From Roseburia sp. AM59-24XD (GTDB taxonomy: Bacteria > Bacillota > Clostridia > Lachnospirales > Lachnospiraceae), in NCBI RefSeq assembly GCF_003478445.1, contig NZ_QUET01000017.1, forward strand, positions 18,725 through 82,724: a stretch of 64,000 nucleotides of DNA, read 5' to 3'. The position numbers were made by a program, and so were the translations under genes. The notes under the pieces were generated by a model, which was not told the origin of the DNA, made no database searches, and saw only the letters and a program-made list of their open reading frames with translations. Shown one piece after another: positions 1 to 9,150 of this stretch; position 1 is the first letter of the stretch, and each line of letters opens with the position of its first letter.

Positions 1-806
1 AGCGCAGTCTCGTTCCGTTCTGGGTTGGTATTATGGTATTTATCGCATTTTCCAGAATGCTGGAAATGATCCCGCATTCCCTTTTTCTTTTATCAAGTAA
101 CCCGGTATCAAAAGCGATCAACGGCAATGTTGTTTTATATGTGATCTATGCGGCAACCGTTGCCGCACTTTTTGAGGAGACCGGACGTTATCTTGCATTC
201 CGCTTTGTACTGACAAAGCATCCGAATAAGGAGACGGCTGTCACATATGGTATCGGCCATGGCGGTATTGAGTGCGTTCTTGTGCTTGGTGTTACTTATA
301 TTCAGTATTATGCGTACGGACAGCTTATTAACAGTGGTTCCATGGACAAGATGCTTTCTGCCTACAAGGACAGCTCACAGTCTGTGGATGCGTTAAACCA
401 GCTGATCACCAATATCAAGGGGGTAACAAAGATGACCTGCTATATGGCAGATCTCGAGCGTATCTCTGCGATGATGGTGCAGATCGCATTATCGATCCTT
501 GTTTTCCAGGCAGTCTATGTTGCCGGCAAGAAATACATGTACTGGGTTGCCGTGGCACTTCATTTTCTGACGGATGTACCGGCTGCATTGTATCAGAAGG
601 GTGTTCTTAAGCTGTTACCGACAGAGATCATTCTGTTTGTCTATGCAGCGCTTGTCCTTGCACTCGGCGTGAAGATATATCAGGGCTTAAAGACCGGCGG
701 CACGCCTGCAGATGTTCAGAAAAAGAAAAACCAAAAGGCATTCAGTGAAATTGCCAATGGAAATTATAAATCTGCAGGAGCACAGGATCACAAGGATGAT
801 CATTGA
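1..806 (+). CDS. YhfC-family glutamic-type intramembrane protease, 5' truncated by window edge
   Basis: The reading frame is open from base 3, so the true start lies outside the window; the ATG at 33 is internal to a hydrophobic stretch and has no ribosome binding site. The protein is a multi-spanning membrane protein. It carries the FEETGRY motif, then GHGGIE, and a later H-F-L-T-D in a membrane segment; these acidic and His residues in the membrane are typical of the YhfC/PrsW/CAAX-protease superfamily. The C-terminus is a charged cytoplasmic tail. The substrate is not known. It is followed after 89 bp by a cell-wall polymer synthase, which suggests an envelope setting, but that link is inference. 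Confidence 0.75.
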   Translation, partial: RSLVPFWVGIMVFIAFSRMLEMIPHSLFLLSSNPVSKAINGNVVLYVIYAATVAALFEETGRYLAFRFVLTKHPNKETAVTYGIGHGGIECVLVLGVTYIQYYAYGQLINSGSMDKMLSAYKDSSQSVDALNQLITNIKGVTKMTCYMADLERISAMMVQIALSILVFQAVYVAGKKYMYWVAVALHFLTDVPAALYQKGVLKLLPTEIILFVYAALVLALGVKIYQGLKTGGTPADVQKKKNQKAFSEIANGNYKSAGAQDHKDDH

Positions 807-895
807 CAATAATAACAAGAAAACAGTATCATAAAAGATGGACTATATTTTCATAATTGAGAAATTATAAATACGGAAGAAGGATAATTTTAACT

Positions 896-3529
896 ATGTT
901 TCGGAAATATTTTAAATTGACACGAAAACGAATGGCTTTTTTTGCCATATTAATGATCGCAATCTTTACATTGCAGTATTTTTTAGTGGGATCGCTTGTA
1001 TCCCTGCAGCAGGTAACCACAGAGGCAGGCAACAGTAACAGTGCCGTGATCGGTATTCTGCCGGACACAGAGGTGATCCGCCAAAAGTTCTGTTTCGACC
1101 GCAGAGTCGTTTTAAATTCATTCTCCATCAGCTTTGGTTCCTTCAAAAAGAACAAGGTCGGAGATACGCTTCACATTCAGGTGATGGACGGCAACAATGA
1201 CGTTGTATTCAGCGAGGATGTTGACGTGAAGGATATCACGCCGAACGCAGAATTTGTTGTTAATATGGATCATGCCGTTGTCATTCCAAAAGGAGTTACA
1301 TGCTGTATCCGTATGACCTGCAGCAGCGAGAATACACCATATGCACTGATTCCAACCGTCAATACGACCAACCGGACAGATCCGAATACCTATATGTCGA
1401 CGTTGAAGATGCAGACGCATGCCAAGTCCATGAATATCTCATATTCCTACAGCTACCGTCAGCTTTTCCCGATGGTGGTCTTTGTACTTGAGATCCTTGT
1501 GCTGTTTGTGATTGTCTTCGAGCGTATGACAGAGTATTCCACACGATACTACAAGATGCGTCAGAAGGAGCTTAAACACAGCAAAAAGCATAAGCGTACC
1601 ACGAGAAAGTCACCGCGTAATTTTGTCAAATGGGTTCTGAGTGAGCCGAAGGTTTTACTGACAGCGCGAATACTGATCATTATTTTTAATCCGTTATTCC
1701 TGGCATCCATGCTGGAAATGATGAACGGCACGTTCTTAACGATTCTGCCGAATGTATGGCTGTTTACATGGCTGCTTTTAGGCGCGGTTGAATTGTTGTT
1801 TACAGCATTGATCGGTAACGTCGGCATTGCCATGCTGGTGATGGATCTTTTGCTGTTCCCGATCGGACTTGCCAATCTGTTCATTATGAATGTCCGCGGA
1901 ACACCGTTTCTTCCGGCAGATATCCTTGGTGTAGCGACAGCGACAGAGGTAGCTTCCACCTACACCTTCTCGCTTACACCGGCACAGTTTGTAGTGCTTC
2001 CTGCATTTGCAATATGGTGTATCTTAATCTTCCGGACACGCAGGAAGGGAATAAAACGCCCGATTCCAAAGAAACTGATCCGCTTTTCCGCTACGGTTGT
2101 ACCGGGCATCGCGATCATTGCTGTATTATACAATACAAACATTTTACCGGCATGCGGTATTCAGGATAATGTATGGAACAAGATTTCTTCCTGCAAGGCC
2201 AATGGATTTTATATGAATTATTTCATCAATTTGCATTATCTGCGCGTATCGACACCATCCGGTTACTCCGAGGACAAGGTTTCCGATATTCTGAAGGAAG
2301 CCGACTCTACCCGGACAACCACAGGATCAGATACCACAGCCACCACATCGGTACCTCTGACTGACGGCAAAGGAACCACACAGAAGATGGCCACCAACGC
2401 CTCCTTCACAAAAAACACTTCGCTGAACGGTAAAAAGCCAAACATTATCCTGATCATGAATGAGAGTCTGGCAGATTTTTCTCTGGTGGGAGATGTGCGC
2501 TATAACAGAGATCCTCTGTCTTATATCCACAGCCTCACAAAGAACACGATTAAGGGAAGAGATTATGTATCCGTCTTTGGTGCCGGCACCAGTAATTCCG
2601 AATTTGAAGCCATGACCGGCAACACCATGGCATTCTTCCCGAGTGGCTGTAACGTTTATCAGCAGTTTATGCATAACTCCACCTTCTCACTGCCATCTTA
2701 TCTGAAGGAGCAGGGCTACAGCTGCAAAGCAGTCCACCCGAGCAGTGGTGCAAACTGGAACCGTATTGCCACCTATAAGAGTATGAAGTTTGATGATTTT
2801 ATCACGATCGATGACTTTAAGAAGCCGGAGTATGTCCGTTATATCAGCGATAAGGAAAGCTACAAGAAAGTCATTGAGCTTTACGAGAACAAGGGTGATA
2901 AGCCGCTTTATCTGTTCGATATGACGATTCAGAATCACGGCGGTTATCTGACGAATACGAACTGGAAAACACCTGTATATGTGGAGGGCTCTTATTATAC
3001 CGAGGCAAAAGAATACCTCTCTGCAACACATGTTTCCGATCAGGCATTCCAGTATCTGCTCAATTATTTTTCCAAGCAGACCGAGCCAACGATCATCTGT
3101 ATGTTCGGCGATCATTTTCCGTCAATCGAGACCGCCTTTTATGAAGAGCTGCTTGGCAAACCTCAGAGCGAATGGAACCTGGAGGATATCCAGAAGCGTT
3201 ATGCCGTTCCGTTTATTATCTGGGCAAATTACGATATTGAAGAAGAGCAGAATGCTGTAATCAGTAATAACTATCTCGAAAATATGCTGTTAAAACAGGC
3301 AGGCATCGATCTGCCGCACTATAACCAGTATCTTGAGAAGCTTTCTGCCGATATTCCGGCCATGAACGTCAATGGTTATATGGATACCGAGGGCAAATGG
3401 CATAATTACGACAGTGATGAAACCGATACGGTCAAGAAGCTTCTGGAAGATTACGAGATATTACAGTATGGCTATTACAGCGATATGAATAAAGATAAAA
3501 TGAGTGAATTGTTTCAAATGAAGCATTAG
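896..3529 (+). CDS. LTA synthase-like sulfatase-fold phosphoglycerol transferase
   Basis: Membrane-anchored alkaline-phosphatase-superfamily enzyme of 877 aa. A first membrane segment (about residues 14-34) is followed by an extracytoplasmic beta-rich region, then a cluster of membrane segments (about 185-430), then the sulfatase domain (about 513-800). Visible catalytic features are the N-E-S metal site near 522, GAGTSNSEFE with the nucleophile Thr near 564, and GDHFPS near 736, as in LtaS. The family transfers phosphoglycerol from phosphatidylglycerol onto a cell-surface glycan or lipid. I chose ATG 896 because AGAAGGA lies upstream; a TTG at 857 would add 13 residues with no binding site. 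Whether the product is lipoteichoic acid or a decorated glycan is open. Confidence 0.85.
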   Translation: MFRKYFKLTRKRMAFFAILMIAIFTLQYFLVGSLVSLQQVTTEAGNSNSAVIGILPDTEVIRQKFCFDRRVVLNSFSISFGSFKKNKVGDTLHIQVMDGNNDVVFSEDVDVKDITPNAEFVVNMDHAVVIPKGVTCCIRMTCSSENTPYALIPTVNTTNRTDPNTYMSTLKMQTHAKSMNISYSYSYRQLFPMVVFVLEILVLFVIVFERMTEYSTRYYKMRQKELKHSKKHKRTTRKSPRNFVKWVLSEPKVLLTARILIIIFNPLFLASMLEMMNGTFLTILPNVWLFTWLLLGAVELLFTALIGNVGIAMLVMDLLLFPIGLANLFIMNVRGTPFLPADILGVATATEVASTYTFSLTPAQFVVLPAFAIWCILIFRTRRKGIKRPIPKKLIRFSATVVPGIAIIAVLYNTNILPACGIQDNVWNKISSCKANGFYMNYFINLHYLRVSTPSGYSEDKVSDILKEADSTRTTTGSDTTATTSVPLTDGKGTTQKMATNASFTKNTSLNGKKPNIILIMNESLADFSLVGDVRYNRDPLSYIHSLTKNTIKGRDYVSVFGAGTSNSEFEAMTGNTMAFFPSGCNVYQQFMHNSTFSLPSYLKEQGYSCKAVHPSSGANWNRIATYKSMKFDDFITIDDFKKPEYVRYISDKESYKKVIELYENKGDKPLYLFDMTIQNHGGYLTNTNWKTPVYVEGSYYTEAKEYLSATHVSDQAFQYLLNYFSKQTEPTIICMFGDHFPSIETAFYEELLGKPQSEWNLEDIQKRYAVPFIIWANYDIEEEQNAVISNNYLENMLLKQAGIDLPHYNQYLEKLSADIPAMNVNGYMDTEGKWHNYDSDETDTVKKLLEDYEILQYGYYSDMNKDKMSELFQMKH

Positions 3530-3548
3530 ATTAGAAAGGACAAAAGGC

Positions 3549-4466
3549 GTGGACAATCAGAACAGCAGAAAGATCGAGCAGCTCGCCGATCGCTTACGAA
3601 ACGACAATAACAAAGATAATTTAAATCTTCTGGTTAAGGAGCTGGAGCAGGGTACACTCTACGTGCCTGCAGCCATTCCTCCGGGAACAGATCCGGCTCT
3701 GATCCGTCAGCTTATTTCCGGCTCCGGTATGGAGCAGGGGATCCCTGAGGGATTTTCTCCGCGTCCTGCCGTATTACAGAATGCGGAGGGCAGACGTTAT
3801 CTTCCTGTATTTACAACACAGAAGCAGGCAGAGAAGGGAGACCAGCAGTTTCCTCTGCTTTTAACGATGCCATTTACAAGCTGTCTTGATCTGGTTGCCG
3901 CAGACGGCGGCATTTCCGGCGTGATCTTAAACGCTTTCGACCAGAATATTCCTCTGAATACAAAGGTCAACCGCAAGGCAAACGGTAACGGCGGTCAGTC
4001 TGCACCGCTCACAGAGACACAGCTTCATGCCATGGCTCGTCAGCGTGTGGAAGCAGAACTTCTTCCGAAGGCTCTTTTTGCCGGTAAGACGGATATGGTC
4101 GAACGTCTCCGTAAGGACTGTGCCACAGAGCTTTTAAAGTTGTATGAGCAGGCATATCCCAAGGAAATCGATTGTCCGTATACAGAGGATGATTTTGATC
4201 TTCTTTCGATCAATGCAAGAGAGAATCTTTCTGTGATCCGTATCACGATGCCTTCCTCCCACATGTACGCCGGAATCTGTCCGGTCATCTTGCTGCGTTT
4301 TAATCCTCAGACAGAGGATCTGCAATATTTTGCTGTTGTAAAAGGAGACGAACCGGGTGAGATGCATCTGTTTGAGGCATTGCCGGATGGCACCAACCGC
4401 GACTGTGGTGAGGCACCGGAAGAGGGCAGTGAGCTTCAGTTTATGATCGATTACAGCGCAGAATAA
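3549..4466 (+). CDS. SseB-family protein
   Basis: Predicted soluble protein of 305 aa starting at GTG 3549, 8 bases after AGAAAGGA. Residues about 20-140 resemble the SseB N-terminal domain: an L-x-x-L-Y-V-P-A segment, G-R-R-Y-L-P-V-F-T and a late G-V-I-L-N-A-F motif. In enterobacteria SseB-family proteins are enhancer or chaperone-like; in Firmicutes the role is unknown. The C-terminal half has no motif I recognise. It sits 19 bp after the phosphoglycerol transferase and 57 bp before a lipoprotein gene, so it may be co-transcribed with both. No signal peptide is seen. Confidence 0.65.
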   Translation: MDNQNSRKIEQLADRLRNDNNKDNLNLLVKELEQGTLYVPAAIPPGTDPALIRQLISGSGMEQGIPEGFSPRPAVLQNAEGRRYLPVFTTQKQAEKGDQQFPLLLTMPFTSCLDLVAADGGISGVILNAFDQNIPLNTKVNRKANGNGGQSAPLTETQLHAMARQRVEAELLPKALFAGKTDMVERLRKDCATELLKLYEQAYPKEIDCPYTEDDFDLLSINARENLSVIRITMPSSHMYAGICPVILLRFNPQTEDLQYFAVVKGDEPGEMHLFEALPDGTNRDCGEAPEEGSELQFMIDYSAE

Positions 4467-4523
4467 TACATAGTTGAAACGCATTTCGATTCGATATATA
4501 ATAGGTGCAGATTATGGAAAGGC

Positions 4524-5486
4524 ATGGTTAATACAATGAATAATAAGATTGCGGGACATCGTTTTCTGGCTTTTGGACTTGCTGTGAGTCTGACCGTAAC
4601 CGGAATAACCGGATGTACTTCAAAGCAGGCGGACACTGCCGGCTCAGAGGAAGCTGCACAGAGCACAGCAAAGGAACAGGTATTAAAGGGACACAATGAA
4701 AATGAAGCTTCAAACCTCGGTGCCTGGGGACGAGCCATGGGCGCGGTCCTGATCTCAATCAATGATGGCAGTCCTTATTATTTCGGCGGCTATGATACCA
4801 CGGATGCCAATGCAAAAGCAGCCAAAAGTATCTTACGTTCCAGCTGGAATATTTCCAACCGCAAACAGTTATTAAAGCAGATAGACGCACTTTACAATAC
4901 CGGAAGCCGCACAGATTATAAAAGAGAAGCACATGATCTGAACAAAATGTCCAAAGCCCAGCGCAAAAAGGCATTAAAGCAGGTCAGCGGTGATCTTAAG
5001 ACACATTACGATAACCTTCAGTATATCTGGGATACCTGGGGCAACAAGGGACTTCTTGCCTGGGATCTGTGCCGCATTTCACATCTGGCACAGTGGGGCT
5101 ATATCGCTGATTATATCAATCTCGATGAGGCGCAGGCTGTGTTGGAACCGGCTGCACTGCGGCTGCAGAAGAAGTTTGACAACTGGGATGACGTTGTGAT
5201 AAACTGGCTCGACGGTTACGCATATGCAAGCTCTGTTCCGATCCGTTCCGTAGAGGAGACGGACTACACCAGCCGTAAGAATGTCTATGAGAAGCTTGTG
5301 GCAGATCAGAAGGAATCCGATCCTCTGTTCGATGACAATTTATTTCACACAGAGATCATTCCACTCGGAACCATTACCTACGATTCCCTGATGGATGAAA
5401 TAAAACCTAAAAAGACAGCCCGCACAAAGGCTGTCATCAAGAAAAAGAAACAACAAGGGAAGGATAGTGAGGAAGTAACACAATGA
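4524..5486 (+). CDS. DUF1266-domain lipoprotein
   Basis: Protein of 320 aa with a lipoprotein signal: a positively charged N-terminus, a hydrophobic stretch and the lipobox T-G-C at about residues 29-31. Residues about 75-245 match the DUF1266 pattern: SSWNISNRKQLLKQI, then AWDLCRISHLAQWGY and a late F-D-N-W-D-D-V motif. The function of the family is unknown. The C-terminus is lysine-rich and probably disordered. Start choice is uncertain: ATG 4524 has a GGA core 5 bases away, whereas ATG 4536 lies 13 bases after GGAAAGG and gives a more typical signal peptide. The stop overlaps the next gene by 4 bp (ATGA), indicating translational coupling. Confidence 0.7.
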   Translation: MVNTMNNKIAGHRFLAFGLAVSLTVTGITGCTSKQADTAGSEEAAQSTAKEQVLKGHNENEASNLGAWGRAMGAVLISINDGSPYYFGGYDTTDANAKAAKSILRSSWNISNRKQLLKQIDALYNTGSRTDYKREAHDLNKMSKAQRKKALKQVSGDLKTHYDNLQYIWDTWGNKGLLAWDLCRISHLAQWGYIADYINLDEAQAVLEPAALRLQKKFDNWDDVVINWLDGYAYASSVPIRSVEETDYTSRKNVYEKLVADQKESDPLFDDNLFHTEIIPLGTITYDSLMDEIKPKKTARTKAVIKKKKQQGKDSEEVTQ

Positions 5487-6196
5487 ATATTTATCTGATA
5501 CGTCATGGCAGACAAAGCAGTTCTGACTGTAACGTAAATGTAGATCTTGCACCGGAGGGAGAACGACAGGCTGCCCTGCTTGGACAGCGCATGAAGCTTT
5601 ATCCCGTTGATATTGTTTACTGCAGCGACCTGATCCGTGCCGAACAGACCGCAAAGATCGCCTTTAGCGGACAGGAAAAGCTTCTTGACAATCTGCAGAT
5701 TCGTCCGGGGCTGGCAGAGGTTGATTTCGGTGAGCTTACCGGTCAGCCGGATGCAGTTGTGAAGCGTTTTTATGCGGATTATTATCAGGAGCAGCTCGAC
5801 CGTTTTGCCGAAGGACGCGTCCAAAAGAGCAATGCGCTGGATGAGGTGAATGAATTTATCGGAGATTTCTTTGTACCGACCGAGGAGATCTGGTATCCGC
5901 AGGGTGAAACAGGCGAGAGCGTTCTTGCAAGAGTTATGCCGATCATCCGGGAATGGATCGAATCCGAATATCAGAACATTGCTGTTGTGACACACGGCGG
6001 TGTGATCCGCATTCTTCTGACCGCTCTGTTTGGTGGTGATTTTGCAAAGAGACTGATGTTTGGAACCTCTCTCGAAAACTGCAGTATCACACAGCTTCAC
6101 TATGACGAAGATCAAAACGGATTTTATCTGGATCGTTTTAATGATTATGCGCATCTGGAGCAGGATCCGTCCCTGTTACGAAATCATTTTAAATAA
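5483..6196 (+). CDS. histidine phosphatase family protein (phosphoglycerate-mutase-like)
   Basis: Cytoplasmic enzyme of 237 aa. The N-terminal L-I-R-H-G-R motif holds the phospho-acceptor His (residue 8); DIVYCSDLIRAEQTA and the later V-T-H-G-G-V carry the second catalytic His and conserved Arg. This is branch 1 of the histidine phosphatase superfamily, which includes broad phosphatases and cobalamin or nucleotide phosphatases; the substrate cannot be told from sequence. Its start overlaps the stop of the DUF1266 lipoprotein gene by 4 bp, and maf follows after 32 bp, so it belongs to that operon. Confidence 0.85.
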   Translation: MNIYLIRHGRQSSSDCNVNVDLAPEGERQAALLGQRMKLYPVDIVYCSDLIRAEQTAKIAFSGQEKLLDNLQIRPGLAEVDFGELTGQPDAVVKRFYADYYQEQLDRFAEGRVQKSNALDEVNEFIGDFFVPTEEIWYPQGETGESVLARVMPIIREWIESEYQNIAVVTHGGVIRILLTALFGGDFAKRLMFGTSLENCSITQLHYDEDQNGFYLDRFNDYAHLEQDPSLLRNHFK

Positions 6197-6228
6197 TCGG
6201 CATCGACCGGAAAGGATATGAGGTACAT

Positions 6229-6813
6229 ATGGCAAGAATTATTTTGGCATCTGCTTCCCCGAGACGGAAGGATATATTAGAACAGGTCGGCATTTCCTGT
6301 GAGGTGATCCCAAGCAGCATCGATGAGGATCTGATTACGGCAGACAGCCCGTCAGCTCTTGTCGAAGCACTTTCCAAGGCTAAGGCAGAGGATGTTGCCG
6401 CACACTTTGAAAACGATTTTGTTGTGATCGGTGCGGATACCGTTGTGGTAAAAGACAGCAAGGTATTAGGAAAGCCCTCTAATGAGGCAGAAGCTCATAA
6501 GATGCTCCAGATGCTTCAGGGCAACCGTCATGAGGTTTTTACCGGGGTGACTCTGATCTCGGTCTCAGGCGGCAAGGGACTGATCGATACATTTCATGTC
6601 AGAACGATCGTTGATATGATCCCGATGACTCCGGAGCTGATCACATCCTATATCCAGACCGGTGAGCCGATGGATAAGGCAGGCGGCTACGGCATTCAGG
6701 GACGCGGAGCCGCATATATCCGTGATATTGCCGGCGATTTCTTCAACGTTGTCGGACTTCCGATCTCCACCGTATTATCCCGTCTGGAGCATATGGGCGT
6801 CAATCTTTACTAA
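6229..6813 (+). CDS. maf: Maf-family nucleoside triphosphate pyrophosphatase
   Basis: Protein of 194 aa, full length for Maf. It begins with L-A-S-A-S-P-R-R, has the G-A-D-T-V-V metal/base catalytic segment near residue 65 and ends with a Q-G-R-G-A and D-F-x-N-V-V-G-L-P pattern. Maf proteins hydrolyse dTTP, UTP or modified nucleotides to monophosphates and can arrest septation. The start ATG 6229 lies after GGAAAGGA (6210-6217) with an 11-base gap, slightly long. It is the last gene of the envelope run; a hairpin terminator follows. Confidence 0.9.
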   Translation: MARIILASASPRRKDILEQVGISCEVIPSSIDEDLITADSPSALVEALSKAKAEDVAAHFENDFVVIGADTVVVKDSKVLGKPSNEAEAHKMLQMLQGNRHEVFTGVTLISVSGGKGLIDTFHVRTIVDMIPMTPELITSYIQTGEPMDKAGGYGIQGRGAAYIRDIAGDFFNVVGLPISTVLSRLEHMGVNLY

Positions 6814-6890
6814 ATGACGACTTTATTTCGTGAGGCAGTGATCTGTTGCAGACAGAGCTTATCTGTCTTAATATCATTTCATGAACGACA

Positions 6891-6921
6891 GGCAGTGATG
6901 CAGTTTGCACTCTGCCTTTTT
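6891..6921 (+). terminator. Rho-independent terminator after maf
   Basis: GGCAG (6891-6895) pairs with CTGCC (6912-6916) with a partly paired interior, followed directly by five T. It closes the operon that ends with maf, ahead of the arg promoter. Confidence 0.6.
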
Positions 6922-6998
6922 CTGTGTTCTGCTATATTTTCCCGCTGTATATTTCGGGAGGCATTTTCGGAACGTCGTCTTTACGCCTGTGATTTTTG

Positions 6999-7027
6999 TT
7001 GCATAATCGTGGATGGAGGCGTATAAT
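6999..7027 (+). promoter_or_regulatory. probable promoter of argC-argB-argD
   Basis: TTGCAT (6999-7004) and a perfect TATAAT (7022-7027) are separated by 17 bp, about 70 bp upstream of argC. A second TATAAT at 7045-7050 has no convincing -35 partner. The AT-rich TGCATAAT and GTATAATAA segments could serve as arginine-repressor half sites, but no full ARG box is clear. Confidence 0.5.
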
Positions 7028-7097
7028 AAACAACGTTATGGTTTTATAATGAGAGATTTATATATCAATAAGAAGACATGATATAGGAGGTTTGACT

Positions 7098-8138
7098 ATG
7101 ATCAAAGTAGGAATTATCGGTTCAACAGGATATGCAGGACAGGAGATCGTGCGTATTTTACTTCGCCATCCGGAGGCTAAAATTGTCTGGTATGGCTCAC
7201 GCTCCTATATCGATAAGCGATACAGTGAAGTATTTGGAAATATGTTCCGGCTCGTAGAGGACGTCTGTAAGGGAGAGAATATGCAGGAGCTTGCCGACCA
7301 GGTTGATGTTATCTTCACGGCAACCCCGCAGGGACTTTGCGGCTCCCTTGTCAACGAAGAAATATTATCCAAGGTTAAGATTGTCGATCTAAGTGCGGAT
7401 TTCCGTATCAAGGATGTTGACAAATACGAGAAGTGGTACGGAATCCACCATGAGAGTCCGGACTTTATCAAAGAAGCTGTTTACGGACTGTGTGAGATCA
7501 ACCGTGAGGATATCAAAAAGGCGCGTCTGATCGCCAATCCGGGCTGTTTTCCAACCTGCTCCGTTCTGTCTGTCTATCCCCTTGCCAAAGAGGGACTGAT
7601 CGACATGAATACAGTTATCATCGATGCGAAATCCGGCACCTCCGGCGCCGGTCGTGGAGCCAAGGTTGCCAATCTGTACTGTGAGGTCAACGAAAGTATC
7701 AAGGCGTACGGTGTTGCTACACACCGCCACACACCGGAGATTGAGGATCAGTTAAGCTATGCCTCCGGTCAGGACGTTGTTATCAACTTTACCCCACATC
7801 TTGTTCCGATGAACCGAGGTATTCTTGTAACCGCATATGCTTCCCTGACAAAGGATGTTACATACGATGAGGTCAGAAGCATTTACGATAAATATTATAA
7901 AGATGAGTATTTTGTCCGTGTTCTTGATAAGGATGTGTGTCCGGAGACACGCTGGGTTGAGGGAAGCAACTTCGTTGATGTCAGCTTCAAGATTGATCCG
8001 AGAACCAACCGAATCATTATGATGGGCGCCATTGATAATCTGGTAAAGGGCGCCGCAGGACAGGCAGTACAGAATATGAATCTTTTATTCGGACTTCCGG
8101 AAAACACCGGTCTTACCATGCCTCCGGTATTCCCGTAA
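7098..8138 (+). CDS. argC: N-acetyl-gamma-glutamyl-phosphate reductase
   Basis: 346 aa enzyme that reduces N-acetylglutamyl phosphate to the semialdehyde with NADPH, the third step of arginine/ornithine synthesis. Residues 3-17 form the G-x-x-G-x-x-G nucleotide-binding loop (GIIGSTGYAG); ANPGCFPT near residue 150 holds the catalytic Cys. I start at ATG 7098, 7 bases after AGGAGG (7085-7090); a TTG at 7092 would put the start on the binding site. It heads the argC-argB-argD run, with the next gene 27 bp downstream. Confidence 0.95.
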   Translation: MIKVGIIGSTGYAGQEIVRILLRHPEAKIVWYGSRSYIDKRYSEVFGNMFRLVEDVCKGENMQELADQVDVIFTATPQGLCGSLVNEEILSKVKIVDLSADFRIKDVDKYEKWYGIHHESPDFIKEAVYGLCEINREDIKKARLIANPGCFPTCSVLSVYPLAKEGLIDMNTVIIDAKSGTSGAGRGAKVANLYCEVNESIKAYGVATHRHTPEIEDQLSYASGQDVVINFTPHLVPMNRGILVTAYASLTKDVTYDEVRSIYDKYYKDEYFVRVLDKDVCPETRWVEGSNFVDVSFKIDPRTNRIIMMGAIDNLVKGAAGQAVQNMNLLFGLPENTGLTMPPVFP

Positions 8139-8165
8139 AGCAGACGCAAGATAAGGAGAGAGAAA

Positions 8166-9083
8166 ATGAGTGTAGAAGAGAAAAGTGCATATATGAATGA
8201 AATCTTAGGAAAAGCAGAGACTCTGATCGAGGCTCTTCCGTATATCCGTGACTTTAATAATAAGATCGTCGTTGTCAAATACGGCGGAAGCGCGATGCTG
8301 GACAAAAAGCTCGAGGAGAGCGTGATTCAGGACGTTGCCTTGTTAAAGCTTGTCGGTATGCAGCCGATCATCGTTCACGGCGGCGGTAAGGAGATCAGCA
8401 AATGGATTGGTAAGGTCGGCAAGGAAACGGAATTTGTCGATGGTTTCCGTAAAACAGACAAGGAAACCATGGAGATCGCTGAGATGGTATTAAACCGTCT
8501 GAACAAGTATCTGGTTCAGATGATCGAACGTCTTGGTGTAAAGGCAGTCGGTATCTCCGGCAAGGACGGTGGTCTTCTTCAGGTAGACCAGAAAAAACCA
8601 AACGGAAAGGACATCGGATATGTCGGTGACGTCAAGAAGGTCGATACACTCGTGATCGATACACTGCTTGCCAACGATTTTATCCCGATCATCGCACCGA
8701 TCGGTCTTGGCGAGGATGGTGAGACCTACAATATCAACGCTGACGATGCGGCATGTGCCATTGCCGGAGCACTTGGCGCTGAGAAACTTGCATTCCTCAC
8801 AGATGTTGAAGGTGTCTGCAAGGATCCAAAGGATCCATCCACACTGATCTCAGTTATGAGCCTTGACGATGCACGCAATCTGATTGCAGACGGTACGATC
8901 AGCGGTGGTATGCTTCCAAAGGTAACCAACTGTGTCAATGCAGTCAACGCCGGTGTCGGCAGAGTCCATATTCTGGACGGACGTATTGAACACTGCCTGC
9001 TTCTTGAGTTCTTTACCAAGAAGGGTATAGGAACCGCAATCATTGATACTGAGGGCGGATTATATGACAACGAACGTGCATAG
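8166..9083 (+). CDS. argB: acetylglutamate kinase
   Basis: 305 aa amino-acid-kinase-family enzyme that phosphorylates N-acetylglutamate. Visible are V-V-K-Y-G-G-S-A near residue 38 and I-V-H-G-G-G-K-E near residue 68 for phosphate binding, and [13 protein letters not shown] for substrate/nucleotide binding. The usual length is about 290-300 aa. The N-terminal helix before the kinase core is typical of arginine-inhibitable hexameric ArgB, so feedback control by arginine is possible (inference). It is followed after 61 bp by argD. Confidence 0.95.
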   Translation: MSVEEKSAYMNEILGKAETLIEALPYIRDFNNKIVVVKYGGSAMLDKKLEESVIQDVALLKLVGMQPIIVHGGGKEISKWIGKVGKETEFVDGFRKTDKETMEIAEMVLNRLNKYLVQMIERLGVKAVGISGKDGGLLQVDQKKPNGKDIGYVGDVKKVDTLVIDTLLANDFIPIIAPIGLGEDGETYNINADDAACAIAGALGAEKLAFLTDVEGVCKDPKDPSTLISVMSLDDARNLIADGTISGGMLPKVTNCVNAVNAGVGRVHILDGRIEHCLLLEFFTKKGIGTAIIDTEGGLYDNERA

Positions 9084-9150
9084 CAATACATCAGCACCAG
9101 TATAATATAGATATGCCATCCACTCGGCATGGCAGGAACGGAGGATGATT

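Noticed and set aside
6814..7026. Reading frame of 70 residues between maf and argC
   Set aside because: It runs through the maf terminator and the arg promoter and has no binding site.
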